Assembly: GCA_944385055.1 (NCBI GenBank)
Contig: CALWVT010000007.1
Span: 1-64,000, forward strand
Direction of reading: 5' to 3'
DNA from: an uncultured Clostridia bacterium
Lineage (GTDB): Bacteria; Bacillota; Clostridia; Oscillospirales; Acutalibacteraceae
DNA: 64,000 nt
The first letter of the stretch is position 1. The number at the start of each line of letters is the position of its first letter. Below the pieces are notes generated by a model, which made no database searches, was not told where the DNA came from, and worked only from the letters and a program-made list of their open reading frames with translations. A program made the position numbers and the translations under genes. Positions 8,344 through 17,709 of the stretch are shown piece after piece.

Positions 8344-8811
8344 ATGAAATACTATGAGGGAAATCTGGTCGCGGAAGGGGCGCGAATCGGCGTGGTCTGC
8401 GCCCGATTTAATGAATTGATTGTCTCCAAGCTGCTTTCCGGCTGTGCGGACGGCCTGCTGCGCAGGGGGGTCCGGGAGGAGGATATCCACGTGGCCTGGG
8501 TGCCGGGGGCCTTTGAAATCCCGCTGGTGGCGTCGAAGATGGCCAAAAGCGGGAAATACGACGCGGTCATTGCGCTGGGCGCGGTGATCCGGGGTTCCAC
8601 GAGCCACTACGACTATGTGTGCGCGGAGGTGTCGAAGGGCATTGCCCAGACGGCGCTGGAGACCGGCGTGCCGGTGCTGTTCGGCGTCCTCACGACCGAC
8701 ACGATCGAGCAGGCGATTGAGCGTGCCGGCACGAAGGCGGGCAATAAGGGCGCGGACTGCGCGCAGAGCGCCATTGAAATGGTCAATCTCTTAAAAGCAC
8801 TGCAGGCGTAA
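8344..8811 (+). CDS. ribH: 6,7-dimethyl-8-ribityllumazine synthase
   Basis: A 155-residue lumazine synthase. Family signatures include [14 protein letters not shown] near the N-terminus, [15 protein letters not shown], the catalytic-loop region [15 protein letters not shown] with the His, and [15 protein letters not shown]. It condenses the RibA/D and RibB products to the lumazine used by RibE and usually assembles into icosahedral shells around RibE. It is the last gene of the rib operon, 50 bases after ribBA with a fresh AAAGGAGGAA site, and is closed by a terminator. Confidence 0.97.
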   Translation: MKYYEGNLVAEGARIGVVCARFNELIVSKLLSGCADGLLRRGVREEDIHVAWVPGAFEIPLVASKMAKSGKYDAVIALGAVIRGSTSHYDYVCAEVSKGIAQTALETGVPVLFGVLTTDTIEQAIERAGTKAGNKGADCAQSAIEMVNLLKALQA

Positions 8812-8839
8812 CGGTATTCGCGCGCCGGCTTCCGTTTGC

Positions 8840-8868
8840 TCCCCTGCCCGGCCGGGCGGGGGATTTTT
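8840..8868 (+). terminator. Terminator of the riboflavin operon
   Basis: TCCCCTGCCCG/CGGGCGGGGGA forms an 11-position hairpin (one T-G pair) at 8840-8863 followed by TTTTT. Confidence 0.85.
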
Positions 8869-8906
8869 ATGTGTTTTTTGTATGATAGGAAATAATAGAG
8901 AAGCAT

Positions 8907-8935
8907 TAGACATTTTATCGCCGCGCTTTTATAAT
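8907..8935 (+). promoter_or_regulatory. Promoter of the flavodoxin-like reductase gene
   Basis: TAGACA (8907-8912), 17 bases, TATAAT (8930-8935). The start codon is about 105 bases downstream; nothing else is recognisable between. Confidence 0.7.
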
Positions 8936-9039
8936 AGCATCAGAAGGCGGACCCCGGAAACCGGCCCCAGCGGCGCCGGCGGCCCGCGGCTTTGGATTCC
9001 TGTACGGACCCGCGCAGGGGAAAGGAAGGAGAATTTGGC

Positions 9040-9579
9040 ATGAAAATCGTTGTGTTGGAGGGCAGCCCGAACCGCCAGGGCTCGACCCATATCCTGGCGG
9101 ACTGCTTTTGCAAGGGGGCGCAGGAGGCCGGCCACGCCGTGGAACTTTTAAACGTCGCCCATGCGGACATCCACCCGTGCACCGGCTGCGTCCGCTGCGG
9201 CTATGAGGGGCCCTGCGTCCAGAAGGACGACGTGGAGGGCATCCGGAAGAAAATCCTCGAGGCCGACATGCTGGTGTTTGCGACGCCGCTGTATTATTAC
9301 GGGATGTCCGCGCAGCTCAAGACGATGATAGACCGGTTCTGCGCGTTTAACAGCTCCATCCAGCGCAAGCACATGAAGTCCGCGCTGCTCTCCGTGGCCT
9401 GGAACAGCGACCGGTGGACGTTTGAGGCGCTCGAGGCGCATTACCGGACGCTCGTGCGCTATTTAAACTTCACCGACATGGGCATGGTCCTCGGCAAGGG
9501 CTGCGGCACCCCCGCAATGACGGAGCACAGCCCCTACACCCAGCAGGCGTATGAATTGGGCAACCGGCTGAAAGGATAA
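9040..9579 (+). CDS. Flavodoxin-family NAD(P)H-dependent FMN reductase-like protein
   Basis: A 179-residue flavodoxin-fold protein. The N-terminal phosphate loop is MKIVVLEGSPNRQGSTHILA, and LVFATPLYYYGMSAQLKTMIDRF is the second FMN-contact region typical of iron-sulfur flavoprotein/NADPH-dependent FMN reductase relatives. The CTGCVRCGYEGPC segment (about residues 46-58) carries three Cys of the sort that bind a cluster or metal in these proteins. The ATG at 9040 follows AAGGAAGGAG. It lies just after the riboflavin operon but has its own promoter. Electron donor and acceptor are unknown. Confidence 0.88.
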   Translation: MKIVVLEGSPNRQGSTHILADCFCKGAQEAGHAVELLNVAHADIHPCTGCVRCGYEGPCVQKDDVEGIRKKILEADMLVFATPLYYYGMSAQLKTMIDRFCAFNSSIQRKHMKSALLSVAWNSDRWTFEALEAHYRTLVRYLNFTDMGMVLGKGCGTPAMTEHSPYTQQAYELGNRLKG

Positions 9580-9633
9580 GGATTTCCCGCTTTTATGGAA
9601 ACCGGCAGACAAAAGACAGGAGGGGATTTTCCA

Positions 9634-10500
9634 ATGGATTTTGTAACGCTGCAAAACGGTGTGCAAATGCCCCTAGAGGGTTTCGGCGTCTTCCAGGTCC
9701 CGGAAGCGGACTGCGAACAGGTGGTGTGCGAGGCGATCGCCGCGGGCTACCGGCTGCTGGACACCGCCAGCTCCTATCAAAACGAGGAAGCGGTGGGCCG
9801 GGCCATCCGGCGCTGCGGCGTCCCGCGGGCGGAGCTGTTCGTCACGACGAAGGCCTACATCCAGCAGATGGGCTATGAAAACACGAAGGCGGCCTTTCAG
9901 GAATCGCTGGACCGGCTGGGCCTTACGTATCTGGACCTTTACCTGATCCATATGCCGTTTGGGGACTATTACGGCTCCTGGCGGGCGCTCGAGGAATTGT
10001 ACGCGGCGGGCAGGGTCCGGGCCATCGGCGTGTGCAACTTCCTGCCGGACCGGCTGCTCGATTTGTGCTACAACGCGAAGGTCACGCCGCAGGTCGACCA
10101 GATCGAGCGCCACCCCCACTACCAGCGGCCCGAGGACGTGGCCCTGATGCGCGAGCTCGGCGTGCAGCCGGAGGCGTGGGCGCCGTTTGCCGAGGGGTTA
10201 AAGGGTATGTTCACGGAGCCGGTACTGTTAGAGATTGCCCGCAAATACGGGAAAACGCCGGCCCAAGTGATCCTGCGCTGGAACGTCCAGCAGGGGGTTG
10301 TCGTGATTCCAAAATCGGTCCATCGGGCGCGCATGGAGGAAAACCTGCAGATTTGGGATTTCGCGCTGTCCGGCGAAGACATGGAGCAGATCGCCGCGCT
10401 GGACAAGGGCTGCCCGTCGATGCTGGACACCCGGAAGGTCAGTGAGGTGCGGCGGGTTTATGACTATCTCCATCACCCGGTGCTGACGAGTTTATCCTGA
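9634..10500 (+). CDS. Aldo/keto reductase
   Basis: A 288-residue single-domain TIM-barrel oxidoreductase. The catalytic tetrad is visible: Asp and Tyr in LLDTASSYQNEEAVGRAI, Lys in VTTKAYIQQMG, His in LIHMPFGDY. The NADPH-binding end holds QGVVVIPKSVHRARMEENL. The start is set by AGGAGGGG 8 bases before the ATG at 9634. The substrate is not predictable; family members reduce aldehydes, methylglyoxal or 2,5-diketogluconate. The gap of 54 bases to the flavoprotein gene suggests a two-gene unit closed by the terminator at 10588. Confidence 0.93.
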   Translation: MDFVTLQNGVQMPLEGFGVFQVPEADCEQVVCEAIAAGYRLLDTASSYQNEEAVGRAIRRCGVPRAELFVTTKAYIQQMGYENTKAAFQESLDRLGLTYLDLYLIHMPFGDYYGSWRALEELYAAGRVRAIGVCNFLPDRLLDLCYNAKVTPQVDQIERHPHYQRPEDVALMRELGVQPEAWAPFAEGLKGMFTEPVLLEIARKYGKTPAQVILRWNVQQGVVVIPKSVHRARMEENLQIWDFALSGEDMEQIAALDKGCPSMLDTRKVSEVRRVYDYLHHPVLTSLS

Positions 10501-10587
10501 AAATAGCGTTTTCTATCTTATTTTTCTATTTTATAAATTTTCTTATCCATTTTTCTATACGGAATCAATCGGTAGAATCGAAAGCCC

Positions 10588-10628
10588 GAGCAGGGCCCCG
10601 TTTTCCGGCGGGGGCCTGCTCTTTTTTT
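10588..10628 (+). terminator. Terminator after the aldo/keto reductase gene
   Basis: GAGCAGG(G)CCCC (10588-10599) pairs with GGGGCCTGCTC (10611-10621), with one bulge, followed by seven T. The rest of 10501-10801 shows only a weak TACAAT at 10674-10679. Confidence 0.85.
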
Positions 10629-10801
10629 AATTTTCCAAAATGCGGGCGCTTGTGCAGCGGAAGGGGGAGGTGGTACAATAGAAGGCATCCAAATTGCATC
10701 CGCGCGGCTTCCGGGCGGGCGCGCAGGAAATTTCCGGGACGGGCGGGGAAAGCCGCGGCAGGCACCGCCCCTTCCCGAACGCATACAAAAGAGGTGGTCA
10801 G

Positions 10802-13800
10802 ATGTTAGAAGTCCGTGACATTTGTAAACAGTACCGCACCGGCTCACTCGTGCAGCATGCGCTCGACCATGTCAGCCTGCGGCTGCGCGACAGCGAATTC
10901 GTCGCGATTTTGGGGCCGAGCGGTTCGGGCAAGACGACGCTTTTAAACCTGATCGGCGGCCTGGACCGCTACGACAGCGGGGATTTGTGCATCAACGGCG
11001 TGTCCACAAAGCGGTATAAGGACCGCGACTGGGACGCCTACCGCAACCACATGGTGGGGTTTGTGTTCCAAAGCTACAACCTGATTCCCCACCAGACCAT
11101 TCTGTCGAACGTCGAACTCGCGCTGACGATTTCCGGCGTGTCTAAGGCGGAGCGCCGGCAGCGCGCCCGGCAGGCGCTCGAAGCGGTCGGCCTCGGCGAA
11201 CAGGTCCACAAAAAGCCGAACCAGCTTTCCGGCGGCCAGATGCAGCGCGTCGCCATTGCCCGCGCGCTCGTCAATAACCCGGAAATCGTGCTGGCCGATG
11301 AGCCGACGGGCGCGCTCGACAGCGAGACGAGCGTGCAGGTGATGGAATTGTTAAAGGAGGTCGCGAAGGACCGCCTCGTCGTGATGGTCACGCACAACCC
11401 GGAACTCGCGCGCCGGTATGCCACGCGGATTGTCACGCTCAAAGACGGGAAAATCCGCGAGGATTCGGACCCGGTCCCCGAAACGGCGCCCGCGGCGCCG
11501 GCCCGCCGGAAATGGGGCAAAGCGTCGATGTCGTTTCTGACGGCGTTATCCTTGAGCTTTCAAAACCTCTGGACGAAGAAGGCGCGCACGATTTTAACGT
11601 CCTTTGCGGGCTCTATCGGCATCATCGGCATCGCGCTGATCCTCGCAATCTCCAACGGCGTCAACGCGTATATCGCGTCGCTCGAGGAGGAGACGCTGTC
11701 CGAGTACCCGCTGCAAATCCAGAGCACGACGATGGATTTTGCGTCGATGATGGCCGACGCGGTACGCGGCACCGGCGGCGCGTCCGGGGACGTCACGATT
11801 ACGGATACGTTAAGTAACCTCTTTTCGAAGGTCGAGCCGAACGACTTAAAATCTCTAAAAGCGTATCTCGACAGCGGGGAGAGCGGCATCGCCCCCTACG
11901 CGCGCGCGGTCGAGTACGATTATGACGTCGAGCCGCAGATTTACCGCCTCGACGGGGACACCGTGCGGCAGGTAAACCCGAACCGCGCGTTTTCGGCGCT
12001 CGGCATCGGTTCGGACTCCGATTCCATCATGTCCTCGATGATGAGCATGGACGTCTTCCACCCGATGCCGGAAAACACAAGCCTGTTTCTTGACCAGTAC
12101 GACGTCAAGGCCGGCCGCTGGCCGCAGGCGTACAACGAATGCGTCGTCGTGCTCTCCCAAAACGGCAGTTTGAGCGACTACATGCTGTACACGCTGGGGC
12201 TGCGCGATTCGGTCGAGCTCGACGACATGATCGAGGAATTTTTAGCGAATGAAAAGGTCGAGACGCCCGCGGACTTCGGCGCCTATTCCTACGACGATTT
12301 CCTCGGCATCACGTTCCGGCTCGTCGGCGCGGCCGACACGTACACGTACGACAGCACCTACGGCGTGTGGACCGACCAGTCGGAAAATGCGGCGTATATG
12401 CGCTCACTTGTGGAAAACGGCGAGCCGCTGACGGTCGTCGGCGTCGTGCAGCCGTCGGCGGACACGACGGCCGCCATGCTAAACACCGGCATCGCGTACC
12501 CGGCGTCTTTGACGCAGCATGCGATGGCCGCGGCCGCCGAAAGCCCGATCGTGTTGGAGCAGCTCGAAAACCCGGACCGCAACGTGCTGACGGGCAAGGC
12601 GTTCGGCGACGACACGGGGGAGAACGCGTTTTCGCTCGATTCCCTGTTTACGATCGACGAGGACGCTTTGAAACAGGCGTTTTCGTTTGACGAAAGCGCT
12701 TTGCAGGCCGGCTTGCCGGAGGGGCTCGACCTGCAGTTGGACCCGGGTGCGCTTTCCTTGTCCGGCGGCATCGATCTTAGCAGCGTGACGTTTGACATGC
12801 CCGAACTTTCGGGGCTCGACCTTTCCGGCCTTTTGGGCCAGGCGGATTTCTCCGTTTCGCCCGACGCGCTCGCGGCGCTGTTCCAGAATCTCTTAAACGG
12901 TTATGGGGCCTACGCCGCCGCGCACCCGGAGGCGGACTATTCGAAGCTCCCGGAAGCCGTCCTCTCGTATTTCCAGTCGGACGCATTCCGGCAGTGCCTC
13001 AAAAGCGGCGTCGAGGAGATCCTGCAGCAGAACGTCGATGTCACGGTGTCGTGCGGGAAATTGCAGGCGCTCGTGCAGGAAATCCTTTCCGGGTTCCCGG
13101 CGTTCGCGCAGCAAAACGGCATGACGGCGCCGGAGGAAATCGGGTCGTACCTCGCGTCGTACCTGCAGACGCCCGCAGTCCAGCAGCAGTTTTCGCAGGG
13201 CGCGCAGGAGATTTTAGACGTCGGCGGCAGCACCTTTTCCGTCACGGCCGAACAGCTCCAGGCGCTCTCTGACCGCATCGCCGCGGGCTATACGGCCTAC
13301 GCGGCCGAAAACCGGCTGCCCGACCCCGCGAAATTCTGCGCGACCTTTTCCGCTTACCTGCAATCGCCCGAGGCGCAGCAGCAGCTTTCCGCCGGCATGG
13401 GCGGCCTGTTCGACGCCGGCGCGCTGAGGACGCAGATTTCGAATGCGCTGCAAAGCTATCTGCAGCAGGCGATGACGTCCTACACCGGCGCAATGGCGCA
13501 GGCGGTGGAACAGCAGGTCTCTTCCGCGATGGAGCAGATCATGGGGCAGATAGAAAGCCAGATCACCGCGGCGATGGCGCAGTCGATGGGGAGTTTCTCG
13601 GAAAATTTCGAGCAGGCGTTTTCAATCGACCCCGAGGCGCTGGCCGGTGCGGTCCGGATGAACAAAAGCGAGGAGGAGCTGACGGAGCTGTTGCGTTCGA
13701 TGATGTCCGGCGAGGAGGCGTCCTTTGAAAAGAACCTGCAGTCGTTCGGCTACGCCGAGGCGGACGCCCCGACGCAAATCTCGATTTACCCGTACGATTT

Positions 13801-14344
13801 TTCGAGCAAAGAGGAGATTTTGAATCTTCTCGACGATTACAACAGCCGCATGGAGGCGGGAGGCGAGCCCGACAAGGTCATCCATTACACCGACATGATT
13901 GGGACGATGGTCTCCTCCGTCACGAAGATCGTCGATACGATTGGGTATGTGCTCGTCGCGTTCGTCGCGATTTCTTTAATCGTATCGTCAATCATGATCG
14001 GCGTCATCACGTATATCAGCGTCCTCGAGCGCAGAAAAGAGATCGGCATCCTGCGCGCGATCGGCGCGTCGAAACACAACATTTCCCAGGTGTTTAACGC
14101 GGAGACGTTTTTGATCGGCCTGTGCGCGGGGGTGCTCGGCATCGTTTTGACGCTGCTTTTGCTGATCCCGGGCAACGCGCTGATCCATTCGATTGCCGGC
14201 ACGACGGCGATTAACGGTTCCCTGCCCGTCGGGGCCGCGCTGGTTTTAATCGCCATCAGCGTGTGCCTGACGCTTTTGGGCGGCCTGATCCCGTCGAAAA
14301 AGGCCGCGAAGAGCGACCCGGTCGCGGCGCTTAGGTCCGAATAA
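10802..14344 (+). CDS. Large ABC transporter: N-terminal ATPase fused to FtsX/MacB-type permease with a very long external region
   Basis: 1180 residues. Residues 1-225 are a LolD/MacB-type ATPase: Walker [18 protein letters not shown], signature [16 protein letters not shown], Walker [16 protein letters not shown] first membrane helix follows near residues 268-290. About 740 residues of extracytoplasmic sequence come next, then three helices near 1035-1065, 1100-1125 and 1142-1165 containing the FtsX-type motif [15 protein letters not shown]. This is the one-plus-three helix pattern of mechanotransmission ABC proteins, which move substrates or signals from outside the membrane. The external part is unusually long and contains three tandem repeats. 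The ATG at 10802 follows AAAGAGGTGGTCAG. No periplasmic adaptor is adjacent. Substrate unknown. Confidence 0.92.
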   Translation: MLEVRDICKQYRTGSLVQHALDHVSLRLRDSEFVAILGPSGSGKTTLLNLIGGLDRYDSGDLCINGVSTKRYKDRDWDAYRNHMVGFVFQSYNLIPHQTILSNVELALTISGVSKAERRQRARQALEAVGLGEQVHKKPNQLSGGQMQRVAIARALVNNPEIVLADEPTGALDSETSVQVMELLKEVAKDRLVVMVTHNPELARRYATRIVTLKDGKIREDSDPVPETAPAAPARRKWGKASMSFLTALSLSFQNLWTKKARTILTSFAGSIGIIGIALILAISNGVNAYIASLEEETLSEYPLQIQSTTMDFASMMADAVRGTGGASGDVTITDTLSNLFSKVEPNDLKSLKAYLDSGESGIAPYARAVEYDYDVEPQIYRLDGDTVRQVNPNRAFSALGIGSDSDSIMSSMMSMDVFHPMPENTSLFLDQYDVKAGRWPQAYNECVVVLSQNGSLSDYMLYTLGLRDSVELDDMIEEFLANEKVETPADFGAYSYDDFLGITFRLVGAADTYTYDSTYGVWTDQSENAAYMRSLVENGEPLTVVGVVQPSADTTAAMLNTGIAYPASLTQHAMAAAAESPIVLEQLENPDRNVLTGKAFGDDTGENAFSLDSLFTIDEDALKQAFSFDESALQAGLPEGLDLQLDPGALSLSGGIDLSSVTFDMPELSGLDLSGLLGQADFSVSPDALAALFQNLLNGYGAYAAAHPEADYSKLPEAVLSYFQSDAFRQCLKSGVEEILQQNVDVTVSCGKLQALVQEILSGFPAFAQQNGMTAPEEIGSYLASYLQTPAVQQQFSQGAQEILDVGGSTFSVTAEQLQALSDRIAAGYTAYAAENRLPDPAKFCATFSAYLQSPEAQQQLSAGMGGLFDAGALRTQISNALQSYLQQAMTSYTGAMAQAVEQQVSSAMEQIMGQIESQITAAMAQSMGSFSENFEQAFSIDPEALAGAVRMNKSEEELTELLRSMMSGEEASFEKNLQSFGYAEADAPTQISIYPYDFSSKEEILNLLDDYNSRMEAGGEPDKVIHYTDMIGTMVSSVTKIVDTIGYVLVAFVAISLIVSSIMIGVITYISVLERRKEIGILRAIGASKHNISQVFNAETFLIGLCAGVLGIVLTLLLLIPGNALIHSIAGTTAINGSLPVGAALVLIAISVCLTLLGGLIPSKKAAKSDPVAALRSE
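12854..13425 (+). repeat. Three tandem about 65-residue repeats inside the ABC external region
   Basis: Repeats start near protein residues 685, 747 and 814. Each begins VSPDALAAL / VSCGKLQAL / VTAEQLQAL, passes an Ala/Tyr-rich helix ([24 protein letters not shown]), then [10 protein letters not shown] / [10 protein letters not shown] / [10 protein letters not shown] and a Gly-rich end. The DNA copies have diverged, so this is old duplication of an alpha-helical unit. Confidence 0.75.
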
Positions 14345-14403
14345 AGCACGTCATGCGTACGTAAAACCGAAATCCGCAAAAACAAATGAAAGGAGAATGC
14401 GCC

Positions 14404-15168
14404 ATGATCCTCAAAAATGAAATCCCAATCTTAGAATTTGACACGGACACATCGGCTGTTCTTATGCCAACGCACGAGCATCTCGATTTGCACTTGCCCA
14501 AGAAGGCGGTTTTCGCTTTTTTGGGAGAGCACATAGATGCATACGCGAAAGCGCACAATGCCGTTCAGGCTGGTACGTTTCGGTCGGCTACGAAGGACTA
14601 TCCGATATATGTTATGAAGTACAAGGGAGAAGAGGTGTGTCTGTGCCAAGCACCTGCTGGCTCCGCACCTGCGGCGCAGTTGATGGATTGGCTCATTGGA
14701 TATGGTGTGGAAGAAATCATTTCCGGTGGATCCTGTGGTGCTCTTACTGCTTTTAAAGAAAATGTATTTCTTATTCCGTATAAAGCGCTGCGAGATGAAG
14801 GGACATCGTATCATTATAGGAAACCGTCGCGTTTTGTAGAGATTAATCCTATAGCTGTGAAAGCAATAGAAAAGACGATAGCAGAACACAAGCTTCAATC
14901 CCACAGAGTCATCACCTGGACAACGGACGGTTTCTATCGAGAAACCAAGGAAAAGGTCGCATATAGAAAGCAAGAAGGATGTGAAGTGGTGGAAATGGAA
15001 TGCGCTGCGCTTGCCGCGTGCGCCTCGCTTCGCAATGCTGTATGGGGCTGTCTCTTATTTACTGCGGATACGCTGGCCGATGCCGAAAATTACGATGAAC
15101 GCAATTGGGGTGAAGATTCCTTTGCATATGCCCTTGTGCTATGCCTGGATGCAGTTGTAAACATATAA
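14404..15168 (+). CDS. Nucleoside phosphorylase-like protein (PNP/UDP superfamily)
   Basis: 254 residues. The middle carries VEEIISGGSCGALTAF, the glycine-rich purine/uridine phosphorylase core, and near the C-terminus EVVEMECAALAACASLRN matches the family MExAA motif that contacts the ribose. The expected reaction is phosphorolysis of a nucleoside, although the N-terminal phosphate-binding region is divergent. AAAGGAGAA precedes the ATG at 14404. The DNA is clearly AT-richer than its neighbours, with many A/T-ending codons, which suggests recent acquisition. It is a single gene with its own terminator, between the giant ABC gene and the galactoside module. Confidence 0.8.
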   Translation: MILKNEIPILEFDTDTSAVLMPTHEHLDLHLPKKAVFAFLGEHIDAYAKAHNAVQAGTFRSATKDYPIYVMKYKGEEVCLCQAPAGSAPAAQLMDWLIGYGVEEIISGGSCGALTAFKENVFLIPYKALRDEGTSYHYRKPSRFVEINPIAVKAIEKTIAEHKLQSHRVITWTTDGFYRETKEKVAYRKQEGCEVVEMECAALAACASLRNAVWGCLLFTADTLADAENYDERNWGEDSFAYALVLCLDAVVNI

Positions 15169-15178
15169 TAGACACAAA

Positions 15179-15216
15179 GAGGCCCTTTCTTCGGCGGAAA
15201 GGGCCTCTCTTTTTTT
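15179..15216 (+). terminator. Terminator after the phosphorylase-like gene
   Basis: GAGGCCCTTTC (15179-15189) pairs perfectly with GAAAGGGCCTC (15197-15207) and TCTTTTTTT follows. The araC-type gene arrives from the other side and ends at 15220; no A-tract equivalent is seen for it. Confidence 0.9.
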
Positions 15217-15219
15217 ATA

Positions 15220-16119
15220 TTACGAAGCGTTCGGCGGCCGGTGCTTGCGCAGCTCCAGCTCCTCTTGATACGTGCGGTAATGCTTCGGGCTCATGCCGAA
15301 TTTCTTTTTAAACGCCTTGGAAAACACGAGCTGGTCGTTGTAGCCCACATGACCGGCAATCTCCTTGACGGACAGGCTCGTGCTGACCAAAAGGTTCGCG
15401 GCCCGGTGCATGCGGAAATCGATTAAGAACCGCTGGATGGAGAGGTGCAGCTCCTTTTGGAACGCCGCGTTTAAGTGCGACCGCGAGATGCCCACCTTCT
15501 GCGCGATGTCCGTGACACGGATGTCCTGCATGTACAGCTCGTTGATATAGTCGATCGCGCGGCTGACGTATGCGTTGCTGTCGGCGTTTGAGAGCGGCTG
15601 CCGGTTCTCGAGGAGCGCGCGCGTGTGCGATTCCACGAGCGTCGCGAGGAGCTTTAAAAGCAGCGACTGCCGGTACAGCCGGTCGGAAAACGTCAGGCTC
15701 ACATGCGCGAGCAGTTCCTCAAAACACTGGAGGTATTCGTCGTTTGCCGGTGTGGGCAGGATCAGGCTGCTTTTCGAAAAGCCGCACTGCTTTACGAGCG
15801 TGTCGGCGCTCAGGCCGTGAAAGCCGACCCACGTGTACGTCCACGGCGTGTACCGGTCGGCGCAGTAGACGACGGGCGTGTCCGGGTAGATTAAAAACAT
15901 CTGCCCGGCCTTAATCGGCCACGTGTTCCCGTTCGCCGAGTAGAAGCCGCTCCCCGACAGCACGAAGTGGATGATGTATTCCGTGCGCACACCCGAAAAT
16001 GCGTGATAGGGCTTACAGTCCTCTTTCCCCATATGGACCAGCGCGACATCCAGCGCGTCCTCCTGCAAATCCTCCAGGCAGTGGAAATCGCTGCTGTTCG
16101 TATATTTGACGGTCTGCAT
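15220..16119 (-). CDS. AraC-family transcriptional regulator of the galactoside module
   Basis: 299 residues. The N-terminal part (about 20-165) is a cupin-like sugar-sensing domain (YIIHFVLSGSGFYSANG, AGQMFLIYPDTPVVY). The C-terminal part carries two helix-turn-helix units: IRVTDIAQKVGISRSHLNAA and the AraC signature VKEIAGHVGYNDQLVFSKAF followed by KKFGMSPKHYR. It is divergent from the sugar-binding protein gene at 16324, so it is the likely activator of the whole transport and galactosidase operon in the presence of an alpha-galactoside. The start ATG at 16119 has GGAAGGGAG upstream. Confidence 0.92.
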   Translation of the reverse strand: MQTVKYTNSSDFHCLEDLQEDALDVALVHMGKEDCKPYHAFSGVRTEYIIHFVLSGSGFYSANGNTWPIKAGQMFLIYPDTPVVYCADRYTPWTYTWVGFHGLSADTLVKQCGFSKSSLILPTPANDEYLQCFEELLAHVSLTFSDRLYRQSLLLKLLATLVESHTRALLENRQPLSNADSNAYVSRAIDYINELYMQDIRVTDIAQKVGISRSHLNAAFQKELHLSIQRFLIDFRMHRAANLLVSTSLSVKEIAGHVGYNDQLVFSKAFKKKFGMSPKHYRTYQEELELRKHRPPNAS

Positions 16120-16227
16120 GTGTCCCGCTCCCTTCCTGGCAAAATGGAAAGTCTGTTAAGACGATTATACCATAAAATCGTCGATTTTGACATCTCAAAA
16201 TTCTCATACAATGGGCCGCTCAGGTTA

Positions 16228-16256
16228 TGGATTTTACAATCGGCGGATTCTATAAT
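16228..16256 (+). promoter_or_regulatory. Activator-dependent promoter of the galactoside operon
   Basis: A perfect TATAAT at 16251-16256 has only TGGATT where a -35 is expected (16228-16233), as is common for AraC-activated promoters. Upstream, GACGATT (16160-16166) and AATCGTC (16176-16182) form a perfect 7-bp inverted repeat in the divergent region. Confidence 0.55.
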
Positions 16257-16323
16257 GAATGCATAAAATCTCTTTGGAATGAAGAGGCGTTCTGGAGAAA
16301 ATTTGTGATAAGGTGGGTATGAA

Positions 16324-17664
16324 ATGAAAAACAGAAAGACATGGAAAAAGGGTTTGGCGTTAGGGCTTTGTGCGGTGATCGCGCTTTCGATGGCGGCGTG
16401 CGGCGGCAGCGGGGACAGCGCGAGCGGCGGCACGGGCGATCCGGGTACGACCGGCGGCAAGACGCTGCGCGTCGCGATTTGGGACAACAACCAGCTCTCC
16501 GGCCTGCAGCAGATTGCGGACGAATGGGGCAGCGAAAACGGCTACGACGTCCAGTTTGAGGTCCTCGACTGGAGCACGTACTGGACGATGCTCGAGGCCG
16601 GCGTGTCCGGCGGCGAGATGCCGGACGTGTTCTGGATGCATTCGGACAACGCGACGAAGTACATGGGCGCGGATGTGCTGATGAACTTAAACGACTTTAT
16701 CGAGGAAGACGACGCGATTGACCTCGAAAACTACTACGAGGGCATTGTGGACCTGTACGCCTCCGACGGCAACCAGTACGCGATCCCGAAGGACCACGAC
16801 ACGATCGCGGTGATTTACAATAAGGCGATCTTTGACAAGTACGGCGTCGAATACCCGTCCGACGACTGGACGTGGGAGGACTATGCACAGGCCGCGCAGG
16901 AAATCAGCGAGAAAGGGGCGGCCGACGGCGTCTACGGCACGTACTGCAACGTCTCCAACGACCAGGACACGTGGTACGACATCGTGTATGCGTACGGCGG
17001 CAGCATCATCAGCGACGACAAGACGAAGTCCGGCCTCGACGACCCGAACACGATCGAAGCGATGAACTTCGTCGCAAACGAGATCCTCCCGGCCTGCCCG
17101 CCGCAGGACACGATGGCCTCCACGAGCGGCGACACGATGTTCCTCTCGGGCTTAATCGGCATGGAGTGCCAGGGCTCGTGGATGGTCAACACGTACAACA
17201 CGGCCGACAACGTCTCCGACTACGGCTGGGCGATGATCCCGTACGCGGACTTAAACGGCGACGGCCAGTGCCAGAAGGAAGAGCGCTGCTCGATTTATAA
17301 CGGCCTGGGCTGGTCGATGTCCGCGAACACGCAGGACCCGGAAGGCGCCTGGGGCTTAATCTCCGCGCTGTGCTCCGAGGAAGGGCAGCAGAAGCAGTCC
17401 GAACTCGGCGTGACGATGTCCGGCTACGTCGGCGCTTCGGACGCGTTCGTCGATGCATTTGACCAGATGGACGTCTCGCCGTTTGTCAAAGTCGAACAGG
17501 AAGGCACGCTCGTGTTCCGCCCGGTCTCCAAGAATACGGCGAAATGGGCCGACAACAACGCGGACCTTCTGGTCGATGCGTGGACGAACCCGGCGAATAT
17601 GGAAGCAGACCTCAAGCAGGCCGCCGCGGACATGAATGAGATCCTTGCCGAAGAGCGCGAATGA
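16324..17664 (+). CDS. Sugar ABC transporter substrate-binding lipoprotein (family 1)
   Basis: 446 residues. The N-terminus is a lipoprotein signal: Lys-rich start, hydrophobic helix, and lipobox LSMAAC with Cys about 27, followed by a Gly/Ser linker. The mature part has the family-1 extracellular binding-protein layout, for example LQQIADEWGSENGYDVQFE and EMPDVFWMHSDNATKY, with aromatic-rich stretches typical of oligosaccharide binders. It would capture alpha-galactosides such as raffinose, melibiose or stachyose (inferred from the downstream enzymes). It is the first gene of the operon. Confidence 0.93.
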   Translation: MKNRKTWKKGLALGLCAVIALSMAACGGSGDSASGGTGDPGTTGGKTLRVAIWDNNQLSGLQQIADEWGSENGYDVQFEVLDWSTYWTMLEAGVSGGEMPDVFWMHSDNATKYMGADVLMNLNDFIEEDDAIDLENYYEGIVDLYASDGNQYAIPKDHDTIAVIYNKAIFDKYGVEYPSDDWTWEDYAQAAQEISEKGAADGVYGTYCNVSNDQDTWYDIVYAYGGSIISDDKTKSGLDDPNTIEAMNFVANEILPACPPQDTMASTSGDTMFLSGLIGMECQGSWMVNTYNTADNVSDYGWAMIPYADLNGDGQCQKEERCSIYNGLGWSMSANTQDPEGAWGLISALCSEEGQQKQSELGVTMSGYVGASDAFVDAFDQMDVSPFVKVEQEGTLVFRPVSKNTAKWADNNADLLVDAWTNPANMEADLKQAAADMNEILAEERE

Positions 17665-17709
17665 GCCGGCGCACGCCCGGGGAAAAATAAGCGGAAAGGA
17701 TGAAATGCG

